The position numbers and the translations under genes were made by a program. DNA of 64,000 nucleotides from Streptomyces sp. NBC_00569. Lineage in GTDB: Bacteria > Actinomycetota > Actinomycetes > Streptomycetales > Streptomycetaceae. Numbering within the stretch: position 1 is the first letter of the stretch; each line of letters begins with the position of its first letter. Below the pieces are notes generated by a model. That model was given only the letters and a program-made list of their open reading frames with translations. It was not told the DNA's origin and ran no database searches. Positions 9,073 to 17,549 of this stretch are shown here, in pieces. Where the stretch lies: NCBI RefSeq assembly GCF_036345255.1, contig NZ_CP107783.1, positions 992,001 to 1,056,000 on the forward strand. The letters run 5' to 3'.

Positions 9073-12000
9073 TCAGCCGAGGCCGACCGCGAAGACGTGC
9101 AGGTTGCCGTTGTCCGGCAGCGTCACGCTCTTGATGTGCTTCCCTTCCGGTACGTCGTAGGGCTTGGTGGCGAAGACGTACGCGGCGGGCCCGGCGCCCC
9201 CGGACTGGTTGCGGTGGTCGGTGCGGGCCACGGTGGTGTTGCCGAAGACGGGGTCCGTCCCGCCGCCCGGCAGCGTCCAGTCGCCGAACGACAGATCCGT
9301 GGTGGCGGTGGAGCCGTCGGTGAACGTCACGGTGGCGCTGCCGCGCTGGTCGCTGTGCGTCGCCGAGCCCACGAACAGCAGCTTGCCCGCGTCCTTCGCC
9401 CGGTCGGCCAGGTCGATGCGCTGACCCGCGGCGGCGACGTTGTCGGGTCGCCCCTGGGGCGCGGCGGGCCACACGAAGGACGTGCCCGCCACCTCGACGC
9501 GCGTACCGCCCTTGAGACCTGCGGCTTCGAGACCCTGACGGGAGTAGGTGTTGCCGTCGCCGTCGTAGTCGCCCTGGCCGCGGTCGGCGTCGTCGGAGGA
9601 ACCGGTGTTGGCGTACGCGGCCGCGAGACCGCCCTCGGGGGCGACGAGCACGAACACGGAGAGCTGAACGGGCTTGTCCGCCGCCCCCTTCCCACGGACG
9701 GTCACCGGGATCTCGTAGTAGCCCTCGGCCGTGCCGGCCGCGGCCTTCACGGACAGGGTGAGTTCGCCCGAGCCGGTCTTCGCGTCGAGGCCGAGCGGCC
9801 CGCCCGTGGGTGAGACGGTCAGCCCTTCGGGGGCCTTCGTGGTGACGGTCAGCGTCTTGTCGTGGCCGGCCAGACGCTGACCGTGGACGGTGACCTTCGC
9901 CGCGTCGCCGCCGGGGACGGCCGACGCCGCGTTGGGCGTCGCGCCCACGAGGAAGGAACGCTCTCCCGAGCGGTACGACGGTGGCGCGGCCTTCGCGGAC
10001 GTCGCCCAGGTCTTGTCCGGCGTGCCGGACAGCGTGAAGTCGAGGCGCGCCCCGTCCTTCGCCGCGGACTGCGGGAGGTAGGTGCGCTCCCAGGTGCGGC
10101 CGTCGAGCGCGAGCCCGTGGACGTACGGGGCGTCGGCGGACGCCTGCGGGGCGTGGATGTCCAGCTCCCTTCCCTTGCCGGGCAGATCGAGGACCGCGCG
10201 CTCGAAGAGCGGGCTGTGCACGGCGAGATCCGGGGTACCGGGTGTCGACGGATACAGGCCGAGCGCGGCCCACACGTACCAGGAGGACTGGGCTCCGAGG
10301 TCGTCGTTGCCGGGCTCGCCGTCGGGCGTGGGGCTGAACAGGGTGGTGGCCACGTCGCGCACGGCCTTCTGCGTCTTCCACGGCATGCCCAGGTGGTTGT
10401 ACACCCACGGCACACCGAAGTCGACCTCGTTCCCCGCCCACATGTAGGGCTCGTTCGGACCCGCGTTCAGCTTCGTGAAGAAGGTGTCGAGGCGGTCGGC
10501 GGCCGCGTCGCGCCCGCCCATGGCCGCGATGAGACCTTCGGTGTTCTGCGGGACGAGCCAGTTGTACTGCGCCGCGTTGCCCTCGTCGAAGCCGTCCTGG
10601 CCGAACTTGCCCGGGGGCGGCGGCTGGTAGGCCGGGCCGTCCGGGAAGCGGCCGTCCTCGCCGCGCGGCTGGAGGTAGCCGGTGGCGGGGTTGAGGATGT
10701 TCTGCCAGTTCTGGCCCCGGCGGGTGAAGGTCGCGGCGGTGTCCTTGTCGCCGGCGGCCTTCGCGAGCTGCGCGATGGCGAAGTCGTCGATCGCCCACTC
10801 CAGACTGACGGAGCCGCCCACCCTCTGGTGGTCGCCGCGCGAGGCGTCGTTGTTGGGCATGTAGCCGCGCTCGACGTACTCGCCGATCCCCGGCCGTTCC
10901 TTGTACGCGCCTGGGGTGTCGTCCACCGAAGTGGCGCCCTTGACCAGGTACTTCAGCGCCTTCTTGAGGTCGAAGTCGCGGGCACCGAAGGCATAGAGGT
11001 TCGCGATGAGTGGGACGGAGTTGTCGCCCGTCATCTGCCCGGTGTAGTCGTTGGCCAGGGGCCAGCGCGGCCACCAGCCGCCCTGTTCGGCATCGTTGAC
11101 GAGCGACTGCGCCATGTCACTGGCCTGCTTCGGCCACAGCATCGCCTGGAGGGGCGCCAGCGAGCGGTAGGTGTCCCAGTCGGAGAAGTTGGCGTACTGG
11201 TTGTGGCCCGCGGGCAGCGTGCGCACCTTGTCGTCGAAGCCGGTGTAGCGTCCGTCGGCGTCGTTGAAGGTGTTCGGGTGCATCAGCGAGTGGTAGAGCG
11301 CGGTGTAGAACGTCTTCAGCTCACCGGTGTCGCGCCCGGCGACGCGGATCGTGCCCAGCGTGGCGGCCCACTGGTCGCGGGTCTGCCGGTGCAGTGCGTC
11401 CAGGCTCCAGCCCGGCACCTCGGCCGCCATGTTGGCCTCGGCGCCGTCCACGGAGACGTACGACATGGAGACCTTGGCCCGCACCGTGCGCGAGTCGGCC
11501 GTCCCGAAGGTGAGGTAGGCGCCCGCCTTGGGGGCGTCCACGGTGTCGCTGTCCTTGGAGACCGTCTTGCCGTCCCAGGTGCCGTGCGCGGTGAACGGGC
11601 GGTCGAAGGTGATCGCGTAGTGGACCGTGTACTCGTTGCCCTTGCCACAGAAGTTGCCGGTCGTCGCGGACCCGGTGACCTGCCGGTCGCCGACGACGCG
11701 CAGGTCGGCGCGCTTGTTGCCGGAGAGACTGGCGCCGCCCTTCACGAGCACCTGGGCCGCGTCCGCCCCTTCGGGGAACGTGAACTGCGCCAGTCCCGTA
11801 CGCGTGGTGGCGGCCAGTTCGGCCCGCACCTTCGAGTCTCCCAGCGTGACCGCGTAGTAACCGGGTTCTGCCTTCTCGTCGTCGTGCGAGAAGGACTCGG
11901 TCCGGTCCCACGGGGCCGGGCCGACGTCTCCGGTCACGGGCAGGATCGGCACGTCGCCGAAGGCCGTGCAGCCGACCGAGGCGTGGTCGAGGCTGAAGCC

Positions 12001-12351
12001 GCGGATCTTGTCGCTGTGGTACTGGTATCCGGCGTACGAGCCTGCCGTGTCCGGCGAGAACTGCATCATGCCGAACGGGGCTGCGGGGCCGGGAAAGTTG
12101 TTGATCTCGCCGACGCTCGCGCCGCCCCGGCCCGTGCCGATGAGCGGGTCCACGTAGGCGGCGGGGTCGTCCACCAGTGACGGCTTCGCGGCGGCGGCAG
12201 CAGGCGAGCCGGATGACGTGGACAACGTTGTCTTCGCCGTTGACAACGTTGTCGACTCGGCGGAGGCCACCGTCGACGCCCCCATCAACAACCCGGCAGC
12301 CAGTGCGGCGGCCGCCGCACTGCGGGTTCTACGACTTCTCGGACGAGTCAC
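9073..12351 (-). CDS. secreted GH92 family alpha-mannosidase with C-terminal carbohydrate-associated domains
   Basis: 1092 residues. A basic, Ala-rich signal peptide ends near ASTVASA. GH92 signatures follow: YVDPLIGTGRGGASVGEINNFPG, the YTGQMTGDNSVPLIANLYAFG block, NEPYMWAGNEVDFGVPW, and GNDDLGAQSSWYVWAALG, which contains the Asp pair used for catalysis. The family consists of Ca-dependent inverting exo-alpha-mannosidases, often alpha-1,2. After ~residue 830 come a NEW3-like beta-sandwich and a galactose-binding-like domain. The GTG at 12351 has GGAGG five bases upstream; an in-frame start at 12390 lacks a leader-like sequence. Codons just past the signal peptide contain two identical 12-bp palindromes. 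Confidence 0.93.
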   Translation of the reverse strand: MTRPRSRRTRSAAAAALAAGLLMGASTVASAESTTLSTAKTTLSTSSGSPAAAAAKPSLVDDPAAYVDPLIGTGRGGASVGEINNFPGPAAPFGMMQFSPDTAGSYAGYQYHSDKIRGFSLDHASVGCTAFGDVPILPVTGDVGPAPWDRTESFSHDDEKAEPGYYAVTLGDSKVRAELAATTRTGLAQFTFPEGADAAQVLVKGGASLSGNKRADLRVVGDRQVTGSATTGNFCGKGNEYTVHYAITFDRPFTAHGTWDGKTVSKDSDTVDAPKAGAYLTFGTADSRTVRAKVSMSYVSVDGAEANMAAEVPGWSLDALHRQTRDQWAATLGTIRVAGRDTGELKTFYTALYHSLMHPNTFNDADGRYTGFDDKVRTLPAGHNQYANFSDWDTYRSLAPLQAMLWPKQASDMAQSLVNDAEQGGWWPRWPLANDYTGQMTGDNSVPLIANLYAFGARDFDLKKALKYLVKGATSVDDTPGAYKERPGIGEYVERGYMPNNDASRGDHQRVGGSVSLEWAIDDFAIAQLAKAAGDKDTAATFTRRGQNWQNILNPATGYLQPRGEDGRFPDGPAYQPPPPGKFGQDGFDEGNAAQYNWLVPQNTEGLIAAMGGRDAAADRLDTFFTKLNAGPNEPYMWAGNEVDFGVPWVYNHLGMPWKTQKAVRDVATTLFSPTPDGEPGNDDLGAQSSWYVWAALGLYPSTPGTPDLAVHSPLFERAVLDLPGKGRELDIHAPQASADAPYVHGLALDGRTWERTYLPQSAAKDGARLDFTLSGTPDKTWATSAKAAPPSYRSGERSFLVGATPNAASAVPGGDAAKVTVHGQRLAGHDKTLTVTTKAPEGLTVSPTGGPLGLDAKTGSGELTLSVKAAAGTAEGYYEIPVTVRGKGAADKPVQLSVFVLVAPEGGLAAAYANTGSSDDADRGQGDYDGDGNTYSRQGLEAAGLKGGTRVEVAGTSFVWPAAPQGRPDNVAAAGQRIDLADRAKDAGKLLFVGSATHSDQRGSATVTFTDGSTATTDLSFGDWTLPGGGTDPVFGNTTVARTDHRNQSGGAGPAAYVFATKPYDVPEGKHIKSVTLPDNGNLHVFAVGLG
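12221..12253. promoter_or_regulatory. two tandem palindromic operator-like sites inside the GH92 coding sequence
   Basis: The perfect palindrome GACAACGTTGTC occurs at 12221-12232 and again at 12242-12253, 21 bp apart start to start (two helical turns). AACGTT-centred palindromes are typical LacI-family operators. They lie ~100-130 bp inside the gene and encode the repeated TTLST peptide just after the signal-peptide cleavage site, a stretch that tolerates sequence drift. I infer a binding site for a sugar-responsive repressor; the regulator is not identified in this window. Confidence 0.6.
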
Positions 12352-12479
12352 ACATGCCTCCGTGGAATAGGGGCGGCTCAGCCACCACACACTCCGGGAG
12401 GGGGTGCCGTTCGGTCAAGAGGCTTGCGGCGATTGTCCTTTGGGCGGCCGAGGTTGCCCTGCCTCGCGTTCCTGTCGCG

Positions 12480-13157
12480 CTACTCGGCACTCCGGTCGAG
12501 CTTGAGGGCATTGGCCCAGAGCGCGGTGGACGTCTCGACCAGCTCGTCGAGCGTGTGGTCCTCACCGAGCCCGTACGCGTAGTAGGCCATGCGGCTCACC
12601 ATGCCCGAGAGCGCCCGCGCCGCCATGAGCGGGTCGAGGCTGCGGTCCGCGAGCCCGCGGTCCTGGAGGTCCTTGATGGCGCGGGCGTTGCGGTCGGCGA
12701 ACGCACGGCTCCGGCGCCGTCGCACCTCCCGGAACCCGGAGTCGCCGGCCGCGACCTGATCGAGGATCAGCATCAGCTTCGCGTTGCGTCTGTACGCCTC
12801 GAAATAGGCCCGGTTGCTGGCCTCGATCACGCCGACGGGCGAGCTGTCCTCGGGGTCGAGGCGCGGCATGCCCGGGTGCAGCATGTCGTCCTGCGCGACT
12901 TCGAGCACGGCCTGGAAGATCTCCTCCTTGCCGGCGAAGTACGTGTAGAAGGTGCCGGTCGAGCAGGCCGCCTCGGCGGTGATGTCGGTGAGGCGCGAGT
13001 CCAGATAGCCGTCCCGTTCGAACACGACGCGGGCCGCGGCCACGAGCGCGGCGCGGGTCCGGGCCCCGCGCGCGGTGGCGGGCGGTTCACGCAGGGCGGA
13101 GGTGTCCGCGAGCGAGGGGATGCCCTCCCCGTCGGGTGCGTGGCCGCGGGTGGTCAT
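12480..13157 (-). CDS. TetR family transcriptional regulator
   Basis: 225 residues. The N-terminal helix-turn-helix spans residues ~25-75 (RAALVAAARVVFERDGYLDSRLTDITAEAACSTGTFYTYFAGKEEI), with the rest an all-helical ligand/dimer domain. The ATG at 13157 has an AGGAAGG purine run about 10 bases upstream; the longer frame to 13484 is non-conserved. It is encoded after the acyl-CoA dehydrogenase gene on the same strand, with a hairpin between them. TetR proteins next to acyl-CoA dehydrogenases often sense acyl-CoA, but no ligand can be read from the sequence. Confidence 0.92.
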   Translation of the reverse strand: MTTRGHAPDGEGIPSLADTSALREPPATARGARTRAALVAAARVVFERDGYLDSRLTDITAEAACSTGTFYTYFAGKEEIFQAVLEVAQDDMLHPGMPRLDPEDSSPVGVIEASNRAYFEAYRRNAKLMLILDQVAAGDSGFREVRRRRSRAFADRNARAIKDLQDRGLADRSLDPLMAARALSGMVSRMAYYAYGLGEDHTLDELVETSTALWANALKLDRSAE

Positions 13158-13247
13158 GTCGTGGGGCCTTCCTCTACTGGCTTGTGCTGCTGCTCGCCTG
13201 TTCTGCCCGCCGGGCGCTGCGCGCACCGGTGACGGCCGTACGGGAGC

Positions 13248-13285
13248 GAGGCGATCTTCGCACACCCGCGTGCGCCGATCGCCTC
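13248..13285 (-). terminator. two-tier hairpin between acyl-CoA dehydrogenase and tetR
   Basis: GAGGCGATC (13248-13256) pairs perfectly with GATCGCCTC (13277-13285), and inside the loop CGCAC (13259-13263) pairs with GTGCG (13270-13274). It starts 44 bases beyond the dehydrogenase stop, consistent with a terminator for that transcript. Confidence 0.6.
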
Positions 13286-13329
13286 CGTCCTCCCTCGGCC
13301 CGGCAGGGCCCCGCACCGGGGCCGGACGG

Positions 13330-14553
13330 TCAGCCGGTGCGGCCCCACTGCGGCTCCCGGCGGCGAAGTTCCCGCATGGCGATGGTGCGCTTGTGGACCT
13401 CGTCGGGGCCGTCGGCGAGGCGCAGGGTGCGCAGATGCGCGTACATGCTGGCGAGCGGGAAGTCGTTGGAGACGCCGCCCCCACCGTGCACCTGGATGGC
13501 CCGGTCGACCACCTTGAGCGCGACCTCCGGTGCGGCCACCTTGATCGCGGCGATCTCGGTGCGCGCGTGCCGGTTCCCCACGGTGTCCATCAGGTACGCG
13601 GCCTTGAGGGTGAGCAGCCGGACCATGTCGATCTCGATGCGGGCCTCGGCGATCCAGTCCTGCACGTTGGCACGGTTCGCGACCGGCTCGCCGAAGGTCG
13701 TACGCGCCTGGGCGCGGTCGATCATCAGGTCGAGGGCGCGCTCGGCCATGCCGACGGCACGCATGCAGTGGTGGATGCGGCCGGGGCCGAGCCGGGCCTG
13801 GCTGATCATGAAGCCGTCGCCCTCTCCGGCGAGCAGCGCGGTGACCGGCACCCGGACGTCCTCGAAGACGACCTCGGCGTGCCCCTCGCGGTCCTGGTAT
13901 CCGAAGACGGGGAGGTTGCGCAGGACGGTGACACCGGGAGTGTCGATGGGCACCACCATCATGCTCTGCTGACGGTGCGTCGCGGCCTCCGGCTCCGTCT
14001 TGCCCATCACGATGAGCACCTTGCAGTTCTTGTGCAGAGCGTTGGAGGTCCACCACTTGCGTCCGTTGAGGACGTAGTCGTCGCCGTCCCGCTCCATCCG
14101 GAGCTGGATGTTGGTGGCGTCGGAGCTCGCCACGGCGGGCTCGGTCATCGCGAAGGCGGAGGCTATCTCGCCGTCGAGGAGCGGCTTGAGCCACTTCTCC
14201 TTGTGCTCGTCGGTGCCGAAGAGCGTCAGCACCTCCATGTTGCCGGTGTCCGGCGCGTTGCAGTTGGTGGCCTCCGGGGCCAGGTGCGCGCTGCGGCCCA
14301 TGATCTCGGCGAGCGGGGCGTACTCGAGGTTGGTGAGTCCGGGGCCCCACTCGGGGTGGGGGTGGAAGAGGTTCCACAGCCCGCGCTTCTTCGCGTCCGC
14401 CTTGAGGTCTTCGAGGATGGGCGGGTGGAAGTGCGGATCGCCCGACTCCGCCATCTGCGCCTCGTAGACCGGCTCCGCCGGGTAGATCCGCTCGTCCATG
14501 AAGGCGAGCAGCTTCTCCTGGTACTCCTTGGCCCTGTCGGTCAGCTCGAACAC
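13330..14553 (-). CDS. acyl-CoA dehydrogenase (ACAD10/11-like)
   Basis: 407-residue flavoprotein oxidising acyl-CoA thioesters. The FAD/substrate region [18 protein letters not shown] and KWWTSNA are present, and the C-terminal helical domain carries [40 protein letters not shown], the form seen in the ACAD10/11 branch. The GTG at 14553 has GTGAGGAG upstream. The gene follows a HAD-fold gene on the same strand at a 74-base gap; HAD and this dehydrogenase type are fused in animal ACAD10, which hints at a shared pathway. Acyl specificity is not readable. Confidence 0.92.
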   Translation of the reverse strand: MFELTDRAKEYQEKLLAFMDERIYPAEPVYEAQMAESGDPHFHPPILEDLKADAKKRGLWNLFHPHPEWGPGLTNLEYAPLAEIMGRSAHLAPEATNCNAPDTGNMEVLTLFGTDEHKEKWLKPLLDGEIASAFAMTEPAVASSDATNIQLRMERDGDDYVLNGRKWWTSNALHKNCKVLIVMGKTEPEAATHRQQSMMVVPIDTPGVTVLRNLPVFGYQDREGHAEVVFEDVRVPVTALLAGEGDGFMISQARLGPGRIHHCMRAVGMAERALDLMIDRAQARTTFGEPVANRANVQDWIAEARIEIDMVRLLTLKAAYLMDTVGNRHARTEIAAIKVAAPEVALKVVDRAIQVHGGGGVSNDFPLASMYAHLRTLRLADGPDEVHKRTIAMRELRRREPQWGRTG

Positions 14554-14627
14554 GTGGTTCTCCTCACGGGGATGGATTTCAGGGACCGGCGCGCCGGCGC
14601 CGCCGGCCGGCGGGAACGGGGGCCGTG

Positions 14628-15299
14628 CTACCCGTCTGCCTGCGTTGCCTGTACTGCCTGCGCTTTTGCTGTCGTCACGCCCTGGTGCAGCAAGGCCCTC
14701 AACTCCGCGGCGGTCGTGGCCGCTTCGCGGTGGAGGATGCCTGCGAGGCCGGCGCGTCGTGCCGCGACGATGTTGTGTTCGAGGTCGTCGACCATGACGG
14801 TCTCGCCGGGTTCGGTGCCCAGACGCTCGCATGCGATGGCGTACGCGCGCCGGGAGGGTTTGCGTACGCCGATCTCCCCGGAGATGACCACGGCGTCGAA
14901 CATGGACTCCAGGTCGAAGCCCGCGTAACAGTCGTCGCCCAGGGAGTTGGAGAGCAGGCCCACGCGGTGTCCCGCGTTCCGCACTTCGGCGACGAGGTCG
15001 AGCATCGCCCGGTCGGGGCGCAGTCCGGCCTGCATCAGGGACAGGAGGCCGGGCCCTTGGATGTCTGCGCCGTGCGCGCGCAGCCGCTCGGCGAAGCCGT
15101 CCTCGAACTCACGCTGGCCGAGCCGGCCTTCCTCGTGCTCGACGAGGAGGGCGCCGGAGCGCTCGTCCTTCGCGAGCAGCCTGAGCGGGAGCCGCGGATC
15201 CACGCCGAGCGTGGCGCCGAAGGCCTCGAACGCCTCGATCAGGCTGGTGGTCAGCACTCCCCCGAAGTCGAAGAGGACGGCGCTGATTCGGGTACTCAA
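14628..15299 (-). CDS. HAD-superfamily hydrolase (ACAD10/epoxide-hydrolase N-domain type)
   Basis: 223 residues. Motif I is [11 protein letters not shown], with nucleophile Asp11 followed by Gly where most phosphatases have the second Asp; this DFGGV form is typical of the ACAD10/EPHX2-N branch. Motif [10 protein letters not shown], motif [15 protein letters not shown] and motif [13 protein letters not shown] are all present. The start codon is TTG at 15299, supported by AGGAGG seven bases upstream. Probably cotranscribed with the acyl-CoA dehydrogenase. It could be a phosphatase on a phosphorylated acyl intermediate, by analogy with ACAD10; this is inference. Confidence 0.87.
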   Translation of the reverse strand: MSTRISAVLFDFGGVLTTSLIEAFEAFGATLGVDPRLPLRLLAKDERSGALLVEHEEGRLGQREFEDGFAERLRAHGADIQGPGLLSLMQAGLRPDRAMLDLVAEVRNAGHRVGLLSNSLGDDCYAGFDLESMFDAVVISGEIGVRKPSRRAYAIACERLGTEPGETVMVDDLEHNIVAARRAGLAGILHREAATTAAELRALLHQGVTTAKAQAVQATQADG

Positions 15300-15561
15300 G
15301 AGACAGCCTCCTGGTCGCGGATTCGGCAGGCATGCGCAACGTACCTGAACCCGGACTCAACTTCAATGACACGCGCCCCTGCCCGGTCGTCTGGAAACTC
15401 TGGATAAACCGGCATATTCCACGCGTGTCGCTCCGACCCACCCCCACCGGCCCCGGGCGAAAGTGGCCGGACGGCCGACCACTCGCCCCTGACTGCCGGC
15501 CCCCTCCGCCCACCCCGTCGCCCCGGCACAGCGCCCCACGGACGCCCACGAGGATCCCGCC

Positions 15562-16092
15562 ATGAAGACCCGCCAGACCCTCCGCCGATGCGGCCGCACC
15601 CTGAGCCGTGGCGCCGCCCGGCCCAACGTGCTGTTCGGCGGCGTCTACGGAGCCGTCCTCGCCAGTTCCATGGTCGCCGCGCTCACCCCGTACGGGCGCT
15701 CGTCACGCGCGGACCGCCTGTACGACGCCAAGTGGCTCCTGATCACCGCGTTCGCCTCGGCCCTGGCACACGGGTACGCGCACCTCATCGCCCGGCGCGG
15801 GGACGAGACCCACCACGGGGCGTTCGCCGCGGTGCGGGCGCTCGCCGAGGAGTGGCCGCTGCTCCTCGCCACCCTGCCGACGCTCGTGATGCTCTTCGGG
15901 GCGGGACTCGGCTGGTGGAACTACCCGGGGATCGAGTACGTCGCCCTCGGCTTCAACGTCGTCCTGCTCTTCGGCTGGGGTCTGACGGCGGCGCGGGCCG
16001 GCGGAATGACGTGGGCCCGGTCGCTCTTCCTCGGCCTGGGCGACGCGCTGCTCGGCCTGATCGTCGTCGTGGCGAACGCACTGATCAAGTAG
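15562..16092 (+). CDS. conserved hypothetical membrane protein
   Basis: 176 residues with four to five hydrophobic segments (around 25-42, 57-75, 98-113, 124-140 and 155-173). A basic N-terminus and an R-rich motif precede the first helix. GDETHHGAF lies in a loop between the second and third helices. I do not recognise a characterised family. Convergent with the aldehyde dehydrogenase gene, 29 bases away. A good purine RBS is not obvious; ATG 15562 follows ACGAGGATCCCGCC. The 262-base upstream gap to the HAD gene holds no clear motif. Confidence 0.7.
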   Translation: MKTRQTLRRCGRTLSRGAARPNVLFGGVYGAVLASSMVAALTPYGRSSRADRLYDAKWLLITAFASALAHGYAHLIARRGDETHHGAFAAVRALAEEWPLLLATLPTLVMLFGAGLGWWNYPGIEYVALGFNVVLLFGWGLTAARAGGMTWARSLFLGLGDALLGLIVVVANALIK

Positions 16093-16121
16093 CAGGCCGG
16101 GCGCCGCGACGGCGGTGCGCG

Positions 16122-17549
16122 TCAGGGCGCGGCGTGCGCGGCCATGACGTGCTTGATCCGCGTGTAGTCGTCGAACCCGTAGCGGCTCAGGTCACGGCCG
16201 ATGCCCGACTGCTTGTATCCGCCGTGGGGCATCTCGGCCAGGACCACCTGGTGGCAGTTGAGCCAGACGCAGCCGAAGTCGAGCTCGGCGCTCAGTCGCA
16301 TGGCGCGCCCCAGATCGGCGGTCCAGACGCTGGATGCCAGGCCGAAGTCGACGCCGTTGGCCAGAGCGACGGCCTCTTCCTCGGTGTCGAAGGGCTGGAC
16401 GGTGACGACGGGGCCGAAGATCTCGCCCTGCACCACGGCGTCGTCCTGCCGGACGCCGGAGATGACGGTCGGCGGGAAGAAGTACCCGGGACGGTCGAGG
16501 CGCGTTCCGCCTGTCTCGACGTGCGCGTGCCCAGGGAGCGTCGCGATGACGGACTCGACGCGTGCCGCGTGGGCGGCGCTGTTGAGCGGGCCGTAGAAGG
16601 CGTCCTCGTCCGGCGCGCCGGTCGTCGTGTCGCGTGCGGCTTCGACGAGAGCCGCCAACAGGGCTTCGTGGGAGGCGCGTTGGACCAGGATCCGGGTGAC
16701 GGCGGTGCAGTCCTGGCCGCCGTTGAAGAAGGCGGCGTCAGCGAGGGCGCGGGCCGTACGGACGGGGTCGACGTCGGCGAAGACGACGGCCGGGGCCTTG
16801 CCGCCCAGCTCCAGGTGGACGTTCTTGACCTCGCGGGACGCCTCGGCCATGACCTCGGAGCCGGCCCGTGTGCTGCCGGTGATGGCCACCATGTCGACGT
16901 CCGGGTGGGCGACGAGTGCGCGTCCGGTGTCCCGGTCGCCGCACACGATGTTGACGACGCCCGGCGGGAGGACGCGCGCGGCGAGTTCGCCCAGCAGGAC
17001 GGTCGACCAGGGGGTGGTGTCGGACGGCTTGAGGACCACCGTGTTGCCCGCGGCGAGCGCGGGGCCGAGCTTCCACACGGCCATCATCAGCGGATAGTTC
17101 CAGGGCGTGACCTGGGCGACGACGCCCACGGCCTCGCGGCGGACGTACGAGGTGTGGCCCGGCGCATACTCGCCGGCGGCGACGCCCTCCAGGACCCGGG
17201 CGGCGCCCGCGAAGAAGCGCAACTGGTCGGCGCCACGGCCGACTTCGAGGGTCCGAGTGGCCTCGCGCGGCTTGCCGGTGCTGCGCACCTCCGCGTCGAC
17301 CAGCCGGTCCGCGTGCTCGGTCACCAGGTCGGCCAGGCGCAGGAGTGCCTCCTGCCTCTGGGCTGGGGTGCTCCGGCGCCAGACGGGCAGGGCGCGCCGT
17401 GCGGCGGCCACGGCCGCGTCCACGTGCGGGGCGGACGAGCGGGGCGCGGTGCCGTAGACCTCTCCGGTGGCGGGGTCGGTCAGCTCCATGCGGTCGGTGA
17501 CCTCGGCGCTGCGGCCGTCGACGATGTTGTGCAGGGTCAGGTCAGACAT
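16122..17549 (-). CDS. NAD-dependent aldehyde dehydrogenase, aminobutyraldehyde/betaine-aldehyde type
   Basis: 475 residues, full-length ALDH. VTPWNYPLMMAVWKLGPALAAGNTVVLKPSD binds NAD, ELGGKAPAVVF holds the general-base Glu, and GGQDCTAVTR carries the catalytic Cys. The pattern around the Cys and the ADAAFFNGGQDC stretch resemble gamma-aminobutyraldehyde dehydrogenases. It is the last gene of a six-gene minus-strand operon and overlaps the ThDP enzyme gene by 8 bases. A plausible job is oxidising an aldehyde released by the ThDP-dependent decarboxylase next to it; the actual substrate is unknown. Confidence 0.9.
   Translation of the reverse strand: MSDLTLHNIVDGRSAEVTDRMELTDPATGEVYGTAPRSSAPHVDAAVAAARRALPVWRRSTPAQRQEALLRLADLVTEHADRLVDAEVRSTGKPREATRTLEVGRGADQLRFFAGAARVLEGVAAGEYAPGHTSYVRREAVGVVAQVTPWNYPLMMAVWKLGPALAAGNTVVLKPSDTTPWSTVLLGELAARVLPPGVVNIVCGDRDTGRALVAHPDVDMVAITGSTRAGSEVMAEASREVKNVHLELGGKAPAVVFADVDPVRTARALADAAFFNGGQDCTAVTRILVQRASHEALLAALVEAARDTTTGAPDEDAFYGPLNSAAHAARVESVIATLPGHAHVETGGTRLDRPGYFFPPTVISGVRQDDAVVQGEIFGPVVTVQPFDTEEEAVALANGVDFGLASSVWTADLGRAMRLSAELDFGCVWLNCHQVVLAEMPHGGYKQSGIGRDLSRYGFDDYTRIKHVMAAHAAP

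Noticed and set aside
7241..11074. A 1277-codon open frame on the minus strand
   Set aside because: It runs across the end of the GH92 gene and most of the nhaA gene in another frame; the translation is Arg/Gly/Pro-rich with no family motif. It is a high-GC codon-bias shadow.
16093..16121. Terminator for the urease-type operon
   Set aside because: Only a short GCGCCG/CGGCG pairing is possible in the 29-base gap, and it is not distinguishable from background GC-rich folding.
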